Source of the DNA: Haemonchus contortus
Lineage: Eukaryota > Nematoda > Chromadorea > Rhabditida > Trichostrongylidae
Assembly: GCA_000469685.2 (NCBI GenBank)
Contig: LS997563.1
Coordinates: 2,113,281-2,177,280 of the forward strand
DNA: 64,000 bases
Direction of reading: 5' to 3'
The notes below the pieces were generated by a model. The model was not told the origin of the DNA, made no database searches, and saw only the letters and a program-made list of their open reading frames with translations. This document shows positions 51,505-62,870 of this stretch, one piece after another (the first letter of the stretch is position 1; every line of letters begins with the position of its first letter). The position numbers and the translations under genes are program-made.

Positions 51505-53631
51505 TTACTAAGTGGTAGTTCCCACCGTTCACGTTCCTTATACTTTCCATCTGAGATTTGCTCTTGCAGAGGAAAGTGTAGGGCTAGCTCAAGGTTAGTC
51601 TGTCTATGAGTTAGTGTCTGGTGATGTGTGAATTAAGCGTTCGTATCTGTTGTGTCCTCCTCATGTTCGTAAGCACTATGCTACTGAATGCTGAATTCAC
51701 AGGCTTCCTTTCTGTCGGAGCCTTTTAATGAATAGAACAAATGTTAACTTTGAACTTTTGCTTAAAGTTTAGCATTCAATGCAGTTTCTTTTTCAGAACT
51801 AAACAAAAACTTGTGATATTCCATTTTACTATCCAAGGTAGCAGGGTGCAAGTAGGTATAAGTTCTATTCTTTTACAATTGGTAGGATTCCAAAGTTTGG
51901 TCCGGACCTTGGTTATTGAGATGAGGGACAGAGTTTTTAGGATTCCAAACCGGCCGTTAAAATGGGTTCCAAAATGACGGAATGGATTTTTAAACCTTTT
52001 CAACGAAATGCCGACTAGTCGATATATTGACTCATTGTTTGATTATTTGAATGAATTTCTTTTCAAATATCTCGGCTAATTGCCCTTTAGTCGTCGTGCG
52101 TTCAATGATTTTGTGACTTTGATAAGTGATAGCGGCGTGCTCCCTCCGGTTCACTGGGTTTATTGCATGAGCAATGGCATGTCTACTGATTTTTTTTCTG
52201 ATTTTCCAATCCAAATTTCTAAACTAAGGAAACTACAGTCAAAGCGCTGAAAAAGCGGAAGGCAAGCTACAAGAAATTAAAAGTTACGGACGGATCGTTT
52301 CATGGAAATGATTTAGGTCTATTCCACCATAGAAAGACCTCTACGTCGTTTCTTAATCCGACCTCATTGGGAGAATAGCTCTCAATCAGCATCAAGTGAA
52401 AGTCGCACTTAAGTGCAAGATTTCGGTTGAATGGCAAGAGACGCAGGAAATATTCACTCTGCTTCTCTAGCTCGATACTTTGCCTTTTCGTGGAATTCTC
52501 GTAATTCACTCAAAACACTCTTCCCTTTTTTATTTTTCTCCGATAAATTCACGAAAAGCAAAGTGGAGCCAAAGAAACAGAGTGGATGTTTTCTGCAACT
52601 CTTACCACCTGCCCCTGGAGTCTTCACGTTTCAATAAAGCCTTTAAATGACTTTCAACTTTATTCGATTCAAGGGGTGACAATTTGTAGAACCTAGGGTT
52701 CAACTGAAGGGAAGGTAGCGTCCCAGCAAACGATGACTGTGGTTCCTCCAGTAATTGCGCCTATGAGATACGGTGTCGATGCCGGTAGTGCTAAGTGCAA
52801 CTGAGCGTTCTAAACCAGAGGTGTGAATTGTTCCGTTCGAAAAGATTTCATGATGACCGTACCGAATGGAATAGACCTAAAAACTCCTCAGGGTGTATCA
52901 TAAACGTTTATGATCACAGTCCAAAAAGTTCAGTTGCTCATTTGACTATTATCGTTCATCTAATCGTTCATTCATCTCTCCTCCTATTGGTCTATTTCGA
53001 TATTTTCAATTTTACCTGACTGGATTTACCACTTTTCGGGATGTGAACGACGAATATGTTTATGTAATTCACACCACATGCTGTTCAACACCCATAACGC
53101 AGACAATTTCGGACCGGCCCGTTCGAAGTGTGCGCGAAAACACCCATCCAGTCATCCCAGCTCGTAGCTATGAGATGGACCGGTTCATCTGGGTAATAAC
53201 TGTGTTCTAGTGCTGTAATATATCCGGTAGACACGACGCATATGTTTTGGTTCAATTATGTTACTATTATTATGAAGTAAAGTCCAGTTCTGTAAGGCGC
53301 AGGAAGGTAGTGCGTTGGTTGAATATCAAAGGCTTTTCGAGGGGTTGTTTTTTGTAAAATATGGGAGATCTGGCTTCTGGGTTGTGTATGGCCCTACTTT
53401 GATTCTCCCCCATCGGTTTAGAAAGGCTTCGTCAAGTTTTTGAAACATTTCAGTCGACCCTTGAGAAAATTGGCGCGGTGCCAATCAGGGACCCTCGAAG
53501 AAAGAGTAGAAAAGTTTAGTGCTGCGTATGGGATAGTTGAGCGGCGTTTCGGAAATTGTTTATTTCTCATTAGAGAGCTTGTGATTTGATACCTCTAGCT
53601 CGGTGCTGGCAAGTGTCTGAAGCTGCCCGTG

Positions 53632-53761
53632 TTGGCCGTTAGGTGGCCAGATTTCGGAACGAGCTCAAATTGCCGGCGATTCCAATTAATTCGCCGTTTC
53701 TCCGACGACGATAGCTTCGCTTAGCGGTGCTCGTGTTCAGACGCTCAAGATCAACGGCCAA
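53632..53761. other. 9-bp inverted repeat enclosing a CpG-rich, AATTAATT-containing island
   Basis: TTGGCCGTT (53632-53640) and AACGGCCAA (53753-53761) are reverse complements 112 bp apart. Between them lie CCAATTAATTCGCC and CGACGACGATAGC. This could be an intronic regulatory element. Confidence 0.5.
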
Positions 53762-54205
53762 ATCTTGTGACAGTCTAGTCGGATTTCACTTCATTGGATT
53801 ACTGTAGAATTATCATATTCTTGGTCTTTAACTCCCGAAAAGCAACATTTCGCCTTTAAGATTGCCTTTATGTTTGAAATCTGCAGTACGTTCAGTAGAA
53901 AGCGTCGTTTTTCTTGTTGACGGAGGCGGAGTCCGAGTGTATTTTTAGACTCATATGCTTTGCTAGTGTCCCCTTCCTTTTCTTACTCAAATTCAGATCT
54001 CTTTCCAAAAAATCTGTCGCTTCACCTTTTCATATTCCTTAAGAGCACATGAGCTCGCACGATTCTATTCAGATAATACCCTGAATCATCAGCAAAGTCT
54101 GAACTCTACTGGAATTGCTAGAGCTTTGAAAGTGTCCTGGAACTGATCCTGTGGGTACTAGGTCTTTATCAGCTCATGGTTTACAGTATAGGTTTGTGAA
54201 AATTG

Positions 54206-54249
54206 GAGGGAGATTCTAGTAGAGACAGAGGGAGATTCTAGTAGAGACA
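54206..54249. repeat. 22-bp exact tandem duplication
   Basis: The unit starting GAGGGAGATTCTAGTAGAG occurs twice head to tail (54206-54227, 54228-54249) with no mismatches. It is a young duplication inside the large intron. Confidence 0.9.
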
Positions 54250-55860
54250 GCACAGACGGCAAGATCTGTCCTGTGGAATACCCTTTTTGAAGCCTTGGGG
54301 TCGTAGGGTTCCCCAAGTAGCAGATCTAAGCCCTTCTTTGATAGGGCCCCATGAACTGATAACTACTAGAAAAGGACCCATAGCTTGGGAGTTCTGTATC
54401 CGTGGCCGTGATTTTGAGGTTTTGATATTTGGGGTTGTAGATTCCGGATCACTCAAGGCTTCATGGCCAAGACTCAGTTGCACTGGATGATTCCCATTGG
54501 AATGGTCGTCGGGTCGATTTAGTCCCACACCTTCACATTTTTCTGATTACTGTATTCCTCTGGCTTTGCTTGTCAGCCCCTATTGAAGTCATTTTTCCAC
54601 TGGCATTCTAACAGAGCGGTTTACGAATGGATTGCACAGGCATAATTCACCTTCCTCATTAATTAGTAATTGGCTTATCGATTTATTAGATTAGTTTGAT
54701 CGTTCCTACACCGCAGTGTGTCTTTCCTTACCATATTTTTCCTGTCTCTTGGTAGTAGCGTAGTTGCAGAGCTTTGAATTGAGATTGTGGCCAAACATCA
54801 ATGAAAAACATTCCGCTGGCAAGCAATAAATCAAAGGTTGATCGTTTACTTCAATGATTTTTTGAGCATCTCAGTGGTATTTTCGATGGAAAATTGATCA
54901 CCACGAATATACACCAACATACTTTACTTCGTGTTCATTTGCATCTTGGAATCCATCTTTTTTTTTCTTCGAATCGTTGCTGAAGTCGGACCCCGACTCA
55001 CTTGAAATCAGAAAATGAATCGGAAAAGCATGTTGCCAGGTTTGACTGATTCCCATATTTACTATCAAGTAATTTAGTTGATCAAAAGACGATTCGATAG
55101 CAGTAGGTAGCTGACCGAGTGATTCCTTTAAGTGACTGACCTAACCGGCCTATCAATTAGACGAGTGACCCCGTCGTGGGTTGCCATCAACCTTCGGAGC
55201 CACGCAATTCTATTGATTCTAAGACTATTAATTTTTTAATCTGTGAATAAATGCCATCGAAGAGACCTCCCAAGTGCCATTAAAGAGTTTCGAGGTAATC
55301 TCGGTTGCCATCCTTGGTCCTCTTCCTTCACTTATTTGGAAAATCTATAAGTTCTTGACCTCTGTCTTTTCGATTTTTGGCGCAAAATTCTGGATGTTAC
55401 ATCTTCGGGGACGTTGGTTTTTGTGGAGTTTTTGTTTGGTTATGCTGGGGAAAGAACGTAGAAGTCCGGGAATTCAGCCTAACGCTGTTGGATCTGTGAT
55501 TCTTATAAAACGTCTTTTTATCTTTTCTGTTCGTTTCTGTCTATGAACCTTCTGTTCAAAGTTATCTGCCCTTTTAGAGGTGTTCAATCTCAAGACTTTC
55601 TCTTTTTCAGCTTGTCGTTGGCTTTTCAATGCCTTTTGCATGTCTAAGCCTCTTCCCTTTTTAACCATTTCAATGACATTTTATCAGGCCTTTCCGCAAT
55701 CCCCTCGTTGACCACCCAGAAACTGCTGACTCGACTAGGGATTGTGGTATTAGCAACAGTTATCACTGTCATTAGAATAGCTTCAATGATGACTTATTCC
55801 AGACCACCCTGACGGTAGAATTGAATCTGATTCCAATACGATAACTGTTGAATTGTCACA

Positions 55861-55896
55861 CCCCCCCCCATCTCTCCTCCCCTCCATCTTCCTTCC
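55861..55896. repeat. C9 run followed by a pyrimidine tract
   Basis: Nine C residues, one A, then CTCTCCTCCCCTCC-type sequence. It may form triplex or G-rich structure on the other strand. Confidence 0.85.
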
Positions 55897-56691
55897 CGGT
55901 TGATCATCTGGTTGAGTTGATCATGCAAACTGATAACTAGGAATTACTGAATCAATTACGACTGCAGGGGTTTCGTTACGGCGACTCACGTTGCATTAGT
56001 AGAAATGTGAAGTATGGGAGGGATGATCCGCGATGCCATTACACGCTTTTCAGTTTCTTTAATCCTTCGTTATTGAAGACATTTGAATGTGAATGCCTTC
56101 AACATGCCATATGCATTAAGAAAAACCGTTATAATGAATATGTAGTCGCTTATCGTCGTTCTGCTGCAGCTTTTTCCCTCCCGCCAGCTTAGCTTTCTAC
56201 GATAGAATTCCATGAAATACTCCTCTTGGTTGCTGATCCGACGTTTTTACCCACTTCAAGTAAAGTTCAGACGAGCTTTTTTCCTCGTTCCAAAGGTACT
56301 GCTATAGCTACGTAAGTAACAGCTCTGCTAAGATCAGGCTGAAGGGGTGTCCCGAAGAGCTCCGTTCTGAAACTTCCGAAAAACTTTTTGCTGCAAGCCC
56401 TGGAATTTTCGAATATACTTGAAAGCTTGTCTCAATTAATCTTCAGTATGAATGTGATGTGGCTAGCAGGAATCGAGCACGGTTTTTTCTTTGAGGTTGC
56501 TGTGGGTTTCGAGGGGAGGAAACGGCTAGAAATTGCGTGGTAGGAAAGATTTCCTCAGAGTTTTTCCCACCTTGTTACATCCCGAGAATTTGAGTGCCTT
56601 CAGTTTGCAACTGCGAATAAAACGATTAGACACAGAGAGCTCTGACTCTGTGAACGTTTGCTGGCCGATTAGCTCTCGACAATATAGCCCG

Positions 56692-56705
56692 GCTGGCTAG
56701 CCAGC
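56692..56705. other. 14-bp perfect palindrome
   Basis: GCTGGCTAGCCAGC, in the large intron. Just upstream, CACAGAG and CTCTGTG form a 7-bp hairpin around 56629-56650. Confidence 0.85.
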
Positions 56706-58516
56706 AGCTGTAAGGCTTGCTTAGTCATGTTTGATTCATTTTGAATATTCGCCTTGAAAATTCTTCAATCGTTGGCTGAATCCTTTCACAATCCTCTCTA
56801 AGCCCAGCCAAGTAGATTTGATATAGCTTGTAATTCGTTGAATTGACCATAAAATCTGTTCATTACAATGAATTTGAATCAGGTCCTTCCTAGAACCACT
56901 TGCTAATAGTTTAATATCATTTCAATATGTTTTCCTTTGAATGAAACTAGTTGATTTGATTAAAATTAAATTTGAATTTGAACAATGGTACTGTTATTGC
57001 TATTAGAAGTTTGATGTCAACAAATATCTTTGAACTTTCTCTGAGCAAAGTACGAACTGAAAAGGAGCATTATTCATTCAATTTTGGGAAATTTTTGCAC
57101 TCACTCAAAATGGTTAATTAGTCAATTAAATAATTTCGTGGCTCGTTAAAAAGTTTGTAAAGTTGCAACTAATAAGTGCATAACAAGGTTTCCACAGGAT
57201 CTCATTTCCTGGAGTGTCGTTAATTTGCAAAGTTTGTAGGAATTTAAAAATGAACCGATACTTTTCTATAGGAAGGGATCCGTGATGGCGAAGAATAAGG
57301 CGATTGAAAAGTACCAAGCGTCTAATCTGAGTGAATTTCTCGGTACTTAACACTTGGCTTGGACTCAAGACCAGTATTCACCTTTCATAAAAAGTTTTTT
57401 TGAGAATTATTTTCAAGTTGTCAATGTTTACTGACTTGTTCTTCGAAGTTCGACACACTTTGAATTTTCAGCTCGAAAACGGTGGTGATTCATTGAAAAC
57501 GAGTAATAGTCTATAATCTTTCCTCAGTTGAAGCTGAATACCTAAATTATTGAATCCAGAATTCAAAACTAATAAAATGAGCTCACCATCTGAAAAACAC
57601 ACCTCTTGATAATTATTTAATTTGAGCATTCAGTATTACCATCAAATCGTCTAGATTTTTGGATGTTAATTTTGATAATTAGTAATTTGAAGAATGTTGG
57701 GATTGGAAATTCACCGTATTGCCGTGAGATTACATTGACATGGACTGTGTTGACGTAGAGCTAGACGAGTTCCAAAGGTTCAGTTCGAATGTTTGGTCGT
57801 GGTGATATTGAAATTTGGGAGTTTGTAAAAATAATCGCACATGGCATTGCTCATGTTCGGATTTAAAATACTTCGGGAGTTCGCTGAGTTTGGCAATAAG
57901 TTCGCTGGTTTGGTTTTTGTAGTGAATTATGCAAAAGGAATGCATTTTTCACATTTTTCGACAAGATTCCTTAAGAAATTCAAGTCTTCTTTCGATACAG
58001 TGAAGTAGGTCTCATTCTGAGTGGATATGTAGCGATTACTGTATTAGTTAAAGGAGTGAGAGGGTGATGATCCATGAAATTCAAGCAGCTCAGTGAGATC
58101 ATCCTTGAAGGTGTACCACTACAAATTTTTTTTCGCAGACAATAGAAAGAATAGTTTAGCTCGATTTTTGATTTACAGCAAATCTTAAGCATAAGTGTAA
58201 GGAGTCTGTGGAAAATTGGCACGTTAGAGAAAGTTTGAGGGCCTCACTCACCTTTTATAGCTTTAGCCTAAGCGTAGTCCACACTGAATGAAAGCTTAGG
58301 TAGAGTTTATTCGTTTGGTTAGCGATCCTAATGGAGTTGGCGTTTATACTCAGCGATCAGCCATAGTGAAAGTGCCCTTTTGGTGATCTCATAACTCTTA
58401 CTCTATTATCGTGAAAGTCATGGTATGCACGATGAACGCGTCGTTACGACGCCGATGAGAACATCCGAGCGTCCTACAAACGGCTGCCAGCATACACACA
58501 TACACACACCCATTAC

Positions 58517-58789
58517 CTGTGCTTGTTTATTTGTCTCTGACCATCTCTCGGGCACTCCACGACGTTTGTGATCTCTTTGGCCCATGATGCATGACTCTAT
58601 ACGATGATCGGAGGCCAGCCAACACGACATATGTTCCATTCGAAACTCGAATCCATTTTGATGTTTATTATTACTCAACGAAGAAGAAGAGTCGAACGCT
58701 GCTGCTGCCACCGCTACTCCTACTGCTACTGCTGTTCTTCCTTCAGATCTAGCACCTCGTACAACTTGAATGGATGAGTAGGACGATTG
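58517..58789 (-). CDS. Candidate minus-strand exon nested in the large intron
   Basis: On the minus strand a frame is open from just after a TGA near 58790. It passes through an Ala/Val-rich start (AVAVGVAVAAAAFDSSSSLS), then NNKHQNGFEFRMEHMSC and WLASDHRIESCIMGQRDHKR, to ERWSETNKQAQ at 58517. There it meets GTAATG, an acceptable donor, followed by intron-like GT-rich sequence. No clean acceptor is visible at its upstream edge. No domain is recognised. The codon pattern looks coding-like, but the repeated GCA/GTA/TCT triplets could be simple sequence instead. If real, it belongs to a gene transcribed opposite to the host gene. Confidence 0.25.
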
Positions 58790-59369
58790 TCATTGTAACA
58801 CTTCAGCCACAACGGCCCCCAGATCAAGTGCGGTGTAAATAGTTTTTTTTCTGGTTGTTGTTCGTAGTTGGACGAGTTTCCGCGTGCTGTTCACCGTACT
58901 CTTTCGGTTGCTTCTGCTTTCATATCTGAAAGGGCCACTTCTGGACTTCGTTCCGTGGTCTTTGTTTCAAAAAGTCGTCAGATGGTCTTTGTCTGTGTTG
59001 CTCTTCTGAAAAACCCCCTTCTCCCCATGTTCGTGAGCCTTCGTTGCAAGTGTGCTTCGAGCTTTCCCGTACCGTAATCTCCTGTAACTGAAACATAACA
59101 GCTTCCATGAATGTCAACCCTCGATGACATTTGCATTCAAAGAAATTGACTTGTAGCTAATTTGTTGTCTATTCTTGCTTATCGGATGCTTTGATAAAAA
59201 ACGTGTGGCTATTTACTCAAGTGGTTCTTACTTGATGTGCTCCGGCTCCATTGCCTTCATCTTCCTCATGAACTTTTCGTCCTTATTGCTGTCTTCTTGT
59301 GAAAATTGTTGCCCTACCTGTTGGCCTCGGGGACAGTTGGACTCATTACTAATGGGAAGTATTTTTCAG

Positions 59370-59546
59370 AAGGAGTTCTGCAACAAATACTACCTGGCCA
59401 CACATCGTGCTGCAAAACACGGACCGTCAAATCTAATGCTATCGTCGCAATCGGGTGTTGATCTGTCAGCGTTGAGCCGTGGTGGTGGAGGTGGTGATGT
59501 TCCTTCAAGTATGGACATTCAACAGCTGATGGTTGGATTGGATCAG
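59370..59546 (+). CDS. Internal exon: His half of the zinc finger plus Ser/Gly-rich linker
   Basis: The exon has 59 codons, phase 0 at both ends, acceptor GTATTTTTCAG and donor GTGAGG. It opens with KEFCNKYYLATHRAAKHG. Joined to the preceding CDICQ this gives C-x2-C-x12-H-x4-H with Phe and Leu at the conserved core positions (QKE-F-CNKYY-L-AT-H), a textbook C2H2 finger with a longer His-His spacer. An extra Cys lies just after the core Phe. The rest is a Ser/Gly linker with a five-glycine run and an amphipathic stretch (SSMDIQQLMVGLDQ). The following introns are short (244, 124 and 79 bp), in contrast to the 9.84 kb intron before it. The open frame extends into both flanks, but the splice sites and motif place the exon edges clearly. 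Confidence 0.92.
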
Positions 59547-59790
59547 GTGAGGGCGGTAAGGGTAGCATATAGATCTAAAATATTTTTTTTTGGCTAGAAT
59601 TTCTGGCTCTCACTCCGATTTCCGACTTTCGGATGGAGTAAGATCAGAAACGAGGGATGATGTTTTTTTTGTGGGAGGGAACATAAATAATCCATCAGTC
59701 TGGGCTATTTTATCCTTGTGACTAGCAAAACTAAAGTTAGACATTCGGCTACTCTTTTACCGTAACCCTCCAGTATCACACCGATTTCAG

Positions 59791-59943
59791 TCTGCTTTGT
59801 CCAGCAACAATCCGCTGCGGAACCTCTATCTTTCCCAAATGGGAATGGGTGGTGGAAGTCCGTCACCGTCGAGCCTACCGTCGTCGGGATCGGCGTCAAT
59901 CACAGGCGGGGCACAGGATGCTGGACCAGAACCTTCTCCGAAG
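59791..59943 (+). CDS. Internal exon: Ser/Pro/Gly-rich low-complexity region of the zinc-finger protein
   Basis: The exon has 51 codons, phase 0, and acceptor ACCGATTTCAG. It encodes SALSSNNPLRNLYLSQMGMG followed by a Ser/Pro/Gly-rich segment ending GPEPSPK. There is no known fold; such regions in transcription regulators are usually disordered. The donor is weak (AAG followed by GTCTAA, pyrimidine at +3), but reading frame and composition continue cleanly into the next exon. A different 3' end for this exon is possible. The C-rich codon choice (TCG, CCG, CTG) matches the neighbouring exons and differs from the surrounding introns. Confidence 0.83.
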
Positions 59944-60067
59944 GTCTAATTTGTTTACATTTGAGAAATATACTCCTTGAAGTTTTAGACGTTATAAGTC
60001 TTGGAAAACGTTCCTTCTATGAATATTGTCGGGAAAAGAGAGTGTATAGTAACTAATGAGTTTACAG

Positions 60068-60174
60068 GCGACAACTCCACCCGCATCACAAGCGGACAAC
60101 TCGTCCAGTGGCGGTGGAGGAGGGTTACCGAACTGGTTCACGGGACTGTTACCGCAACAAATTCAGCAGCAAGG
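60068..60174 (+). CDS. Internal exon: Gly-rich and Gln-rich segment of the zinc-finger protein
   Basis: The exon follows the acceptor GAGTTTACAG and ends before the donor GTGAGC. It is 107 nt long, so it ends after two bases of a Gly codon (phase 2). It encodes ATTPPASQADNSS, a Gly run, then LPNWFTGLLPQQIQQQ. The aromatic/hydrophobic NWFTGLLP core is the only likely ordered patch and could be a short interaction motif; that is inference. The split codon is completed by the single G that opens the next exon, which supports the exact boundaries. Confidence 0.87.
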
Positions 60175-60253
60175 GTGAGCCTTGTGAATATCGGAGTCGG
60201 AAATACCAGAAAGTGAGTGATCTTTGTTGCCATTAAAATATGCATTTTTCCAG

Positions 60254-60413
60254 GTTATCATCGAACATGAATACACTTTTGGAGCAAATGCAGGCTATGC
60301 AAAACCTGCAACTGTTTGGTGGTAACATGGGCAGCAACATGGGGGCTATAGCAGCGGCTCTAGCCCAGAGTCCAGCTACAGCGGCTGCTTTTCTGGCGAA
60401 CACGCCGAATAAG
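60254..60413 (+). CDS. Internal exon: helical Gln/Met and Ala-rich segment of the zinc-finger protein
   Basis: The acceptor is TTTTTCCAG and the donor is GTGAGC. The first base completes the Gly codon split with 60174, followed by 53 codons ending in phase 0. It encodes LSSNMNTLLEQMQAMQNLQL, a likely amphipathic helix, then a Gly/Met/Asn stretch and an Ala-rich helix (AIAAALAQSPATAAAFLA), ending TPNK. This looks like an activation, repression or oligomerisation region; I recognise no named domain. Any further coding must begin in phase 0 downstream, and the best candidate I find starts at 62871. Confidence 0.88.
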
Positions 60414-62870
60414 GTGAGCCCCATGGTCTCATCACTCGTTTCCTTTGGTTTCCCAGGTAGAACATTCTCTGTTCTGCAGTGGTCAGATAGGAAAGTGCAC
60501 AAACTATGTCCTTTACGACTTCTTTTTTTCTATTTTTAATCTTGCCCTTTCAGTAGAATAAGACTTCGAAAAAAAAAATAGTGCGGTAACGTTTTTTGGA
60601 TGTATTGAGATGCCTTCCCCACCACAGAATGGCAGAGTGATTTAATTCGATTTTTCATCAACAGAATTGTTCAAGAAATGAAAAATCATTTTTTTACTGC
60701 CGAGAACTGGTTCACACTGGAATGCGAATTTGAAGTTTCCGAAATGATTAGTTCTTTTCAATTTCCTGTACTGCATTTATTCACGTTGTCCACCAACACT
60801 TCGTTTCAACTCCTAAAGACCGTAAAGACCATTTTCCCTCTGAATTTCTCAGTGCAGACTTTTTTTACAAGTTCTGATGCTTCAACTCGGCCTTTGCTAG
60901 GCTCAGGACTAGCGCTCAGCGACCAAACCGTATTGTCTACTCCCCTCCCTGGGCTCTGTTTGATCCGGTAACATTTTCTTCAGTGAAATTTAGTAGCCTT
61001 TGTGTAGCTGCATGGAAAAGATAGGGTCGGGGCTCAGTCGTAGCATCTCGCCCAAACTCGCCTTCCGAAAACGGTTGCAGTTCGGGTCTGGGACCTGGGT
61101 AGTGTGAGTAGCAAGTTCACTTCAATTTTCGATCTAATGGAAGCCTATATTACTTCCTCGTGCAAAGTTCCGGCAAGGAAGTGAGCAGTGTACCTTGATG
61201 TCTTGAACTCCCTCAAGAATTCGAAATAAAAAGAACTGCCAATACTGGGTTCATTCGTATGACCCTTTTCCTGGGAATGTAGACCCTTGGCATTCGTTCC
61301 GTCCCCAGCTTTGATCAGGTGCGGAATACGAGAATATCTGGCGACTTTGCTCAGATAGAGTTTACTTTTTCGAGTTACCATTTAGTAACTCGGGAACAAA
61401 TAGGCCACTACGTTATAATTCGAGTATTTCCCTTCCTTTCTCGGTTAGGAGATTGTTTCATCTGTAGCCGATCGTGGCTTTCCGGAGTAATCGATGTATA
61501 AAGTGGACAGATTGCGGGAATGTGTAGTATTGGTAATGGAGGACGTTTCCGTATTTCTTCTGAACTTACGTCTGATTCCTGTGAAAGTTCATATTTTTCA
61601 TGGTGAAGTGTGGCGTGCATTGTGCGTGTGCGTGAGTGTATGCATTTCGTCGGAATGTTTAAACTGAAGCCATTGCTGTTGGTCAAAAAAAAAAACCGAC
61701 CGACATATTACATTCACGTTGTGCAAATACAGACAGCTCACGTCAAAATCCTCCACGTTTCTGAACGGAATCTCGTTTTGGATCCAGTAGAATGCCTTAA
61801 TTCGTCAGGGCTGTCTGATTCAGTTGTGTATAATTGTGTTGACAAACTGGTAAAAGATGAGTGATTTGGGTAGATGTACTCCGGTAGGCGTGAGAGTTGT
61901 GGGCAGGTCAGGTTTCCTACCGAAGTCCTTTATATGGTGATGGAAATTGGCTGAGTATTCGTTATAATTCAGCGTACCGTAGCCGCCTAGCGTAGTACTG
62001 TAGAATTGGGCATTTTCTTCAAGTGTGGTTGAGAATGATCGGGTGCGCGTATAGGGTACGGTAAGTCGGAAGGCTGTACTTTGTCCCAGGCCTGATCACA
62101 TAGTCCAGGACCCGGGTACCATTGTTGGAACTGCGGGGGTGGGTAAATCCGATTTTTGCAAATTTCTGAAAAAAACCATGTGGGCGGGGATTTCAGTCGC
62201 AAGGGTATATTGGTTTCGCTCCCCAAAAAGATGTAGGAATAGCTCCTGTAATATGAAATTTGCAAAAGAACGGTGGTTCAGTTGGAACCATGAAGAAGGG
62301 ACATTATTTTGTGATTAATGGGATATTCACTGGTTTTGTCAAAAGACGTAAGCATGTGTTTAAAGTGCTGTAAGTGCTGTTTTACAACGTCTCGAAGAGC
62401 TTGCACATGCGGTTGTTAATGGGTTTTCAATTTTGGGTGATTTGAGGAGAAATCCGCATGTCGGCCCCGATTTTTGCTGACACAATGAATTGCACGGGAA
62501 ACGGAGAGAGAGCAAGCGAGCGAGGGAACGATTTTATAATTGAAACAAACCCAACAACTGTTCCCCGTCGTTTTCATTTCACTGTTGAAGACACTTTGAA
62601 GAATATGTTTGTTGGAGAAAAGCGTTTCCACTTACCGTTGAATGAATGAACGGAATGATGGCTGACTGAGTGGGGAATGTTTACAGCCGAAAGGAAAGCT
62701 GTTCACAATGGACCAATGTAATGCTGTAATGTAGTGGTGATGGTGGTGGTGGTGGTTTCTTAATGACCGAATACGAATTTTTGGGGAGATCAAAGTTCCT
62801 TGTTTATGAAGGCATCATTTGAGTCCACTCAATCGGAACAGGGGTCAGAGCGGGCATGGTTCACGGACAG
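60414..62870 (+). other. Non-coding stretch after the last firm exon
   Basis: It starts with the donor GTGAGC. It contains no frame with matching phase and splice sites before 62871. Paired TACCGTA and TACTGTA words lie at 61975-61999. Confidence 0.55.
62741..62756. repeat. (TGG)5 short repeat
   Basis: TGG triplets preceded by GTGGTGA, between the last firm exon and the candidate exon at 62871. Confidence 0.85.

Larger units (their letters stand above)
49530..59369 (+). other. 9.84 kb intron splitting the zinc finger
   Basis: It begins GTAAGTACC and ends GTATTTTTCAG. It separates the Cys pair from the His pair of one finger. Contents seen: a 14-bp palindrome (50093-50106), a TG run (51373-51385), a CAG cluster (51481-51504), an inverted repeat around a CpG-rich island (53632-53761), a 22-bp tandem duplication (54206-54249), a C run and pyrimidine tract (55861-55896), a 14-bp palindrome (56692-56705) and a possible minus-strand exon (58517-58789). 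I see no + strand exon with convincing splice sites inside it. An intron of this length beside introns of 79-244 bp suggests regulatory content. Confidence 0.8.

Noticed and set aside
51461..51600. Gln-rich frame HQQQQELQQLLSGSS as an extra exon
   Set aside because: Stops close upstream, no acceptor, and inserting it would break the zinc finger between its Cys and His halves.
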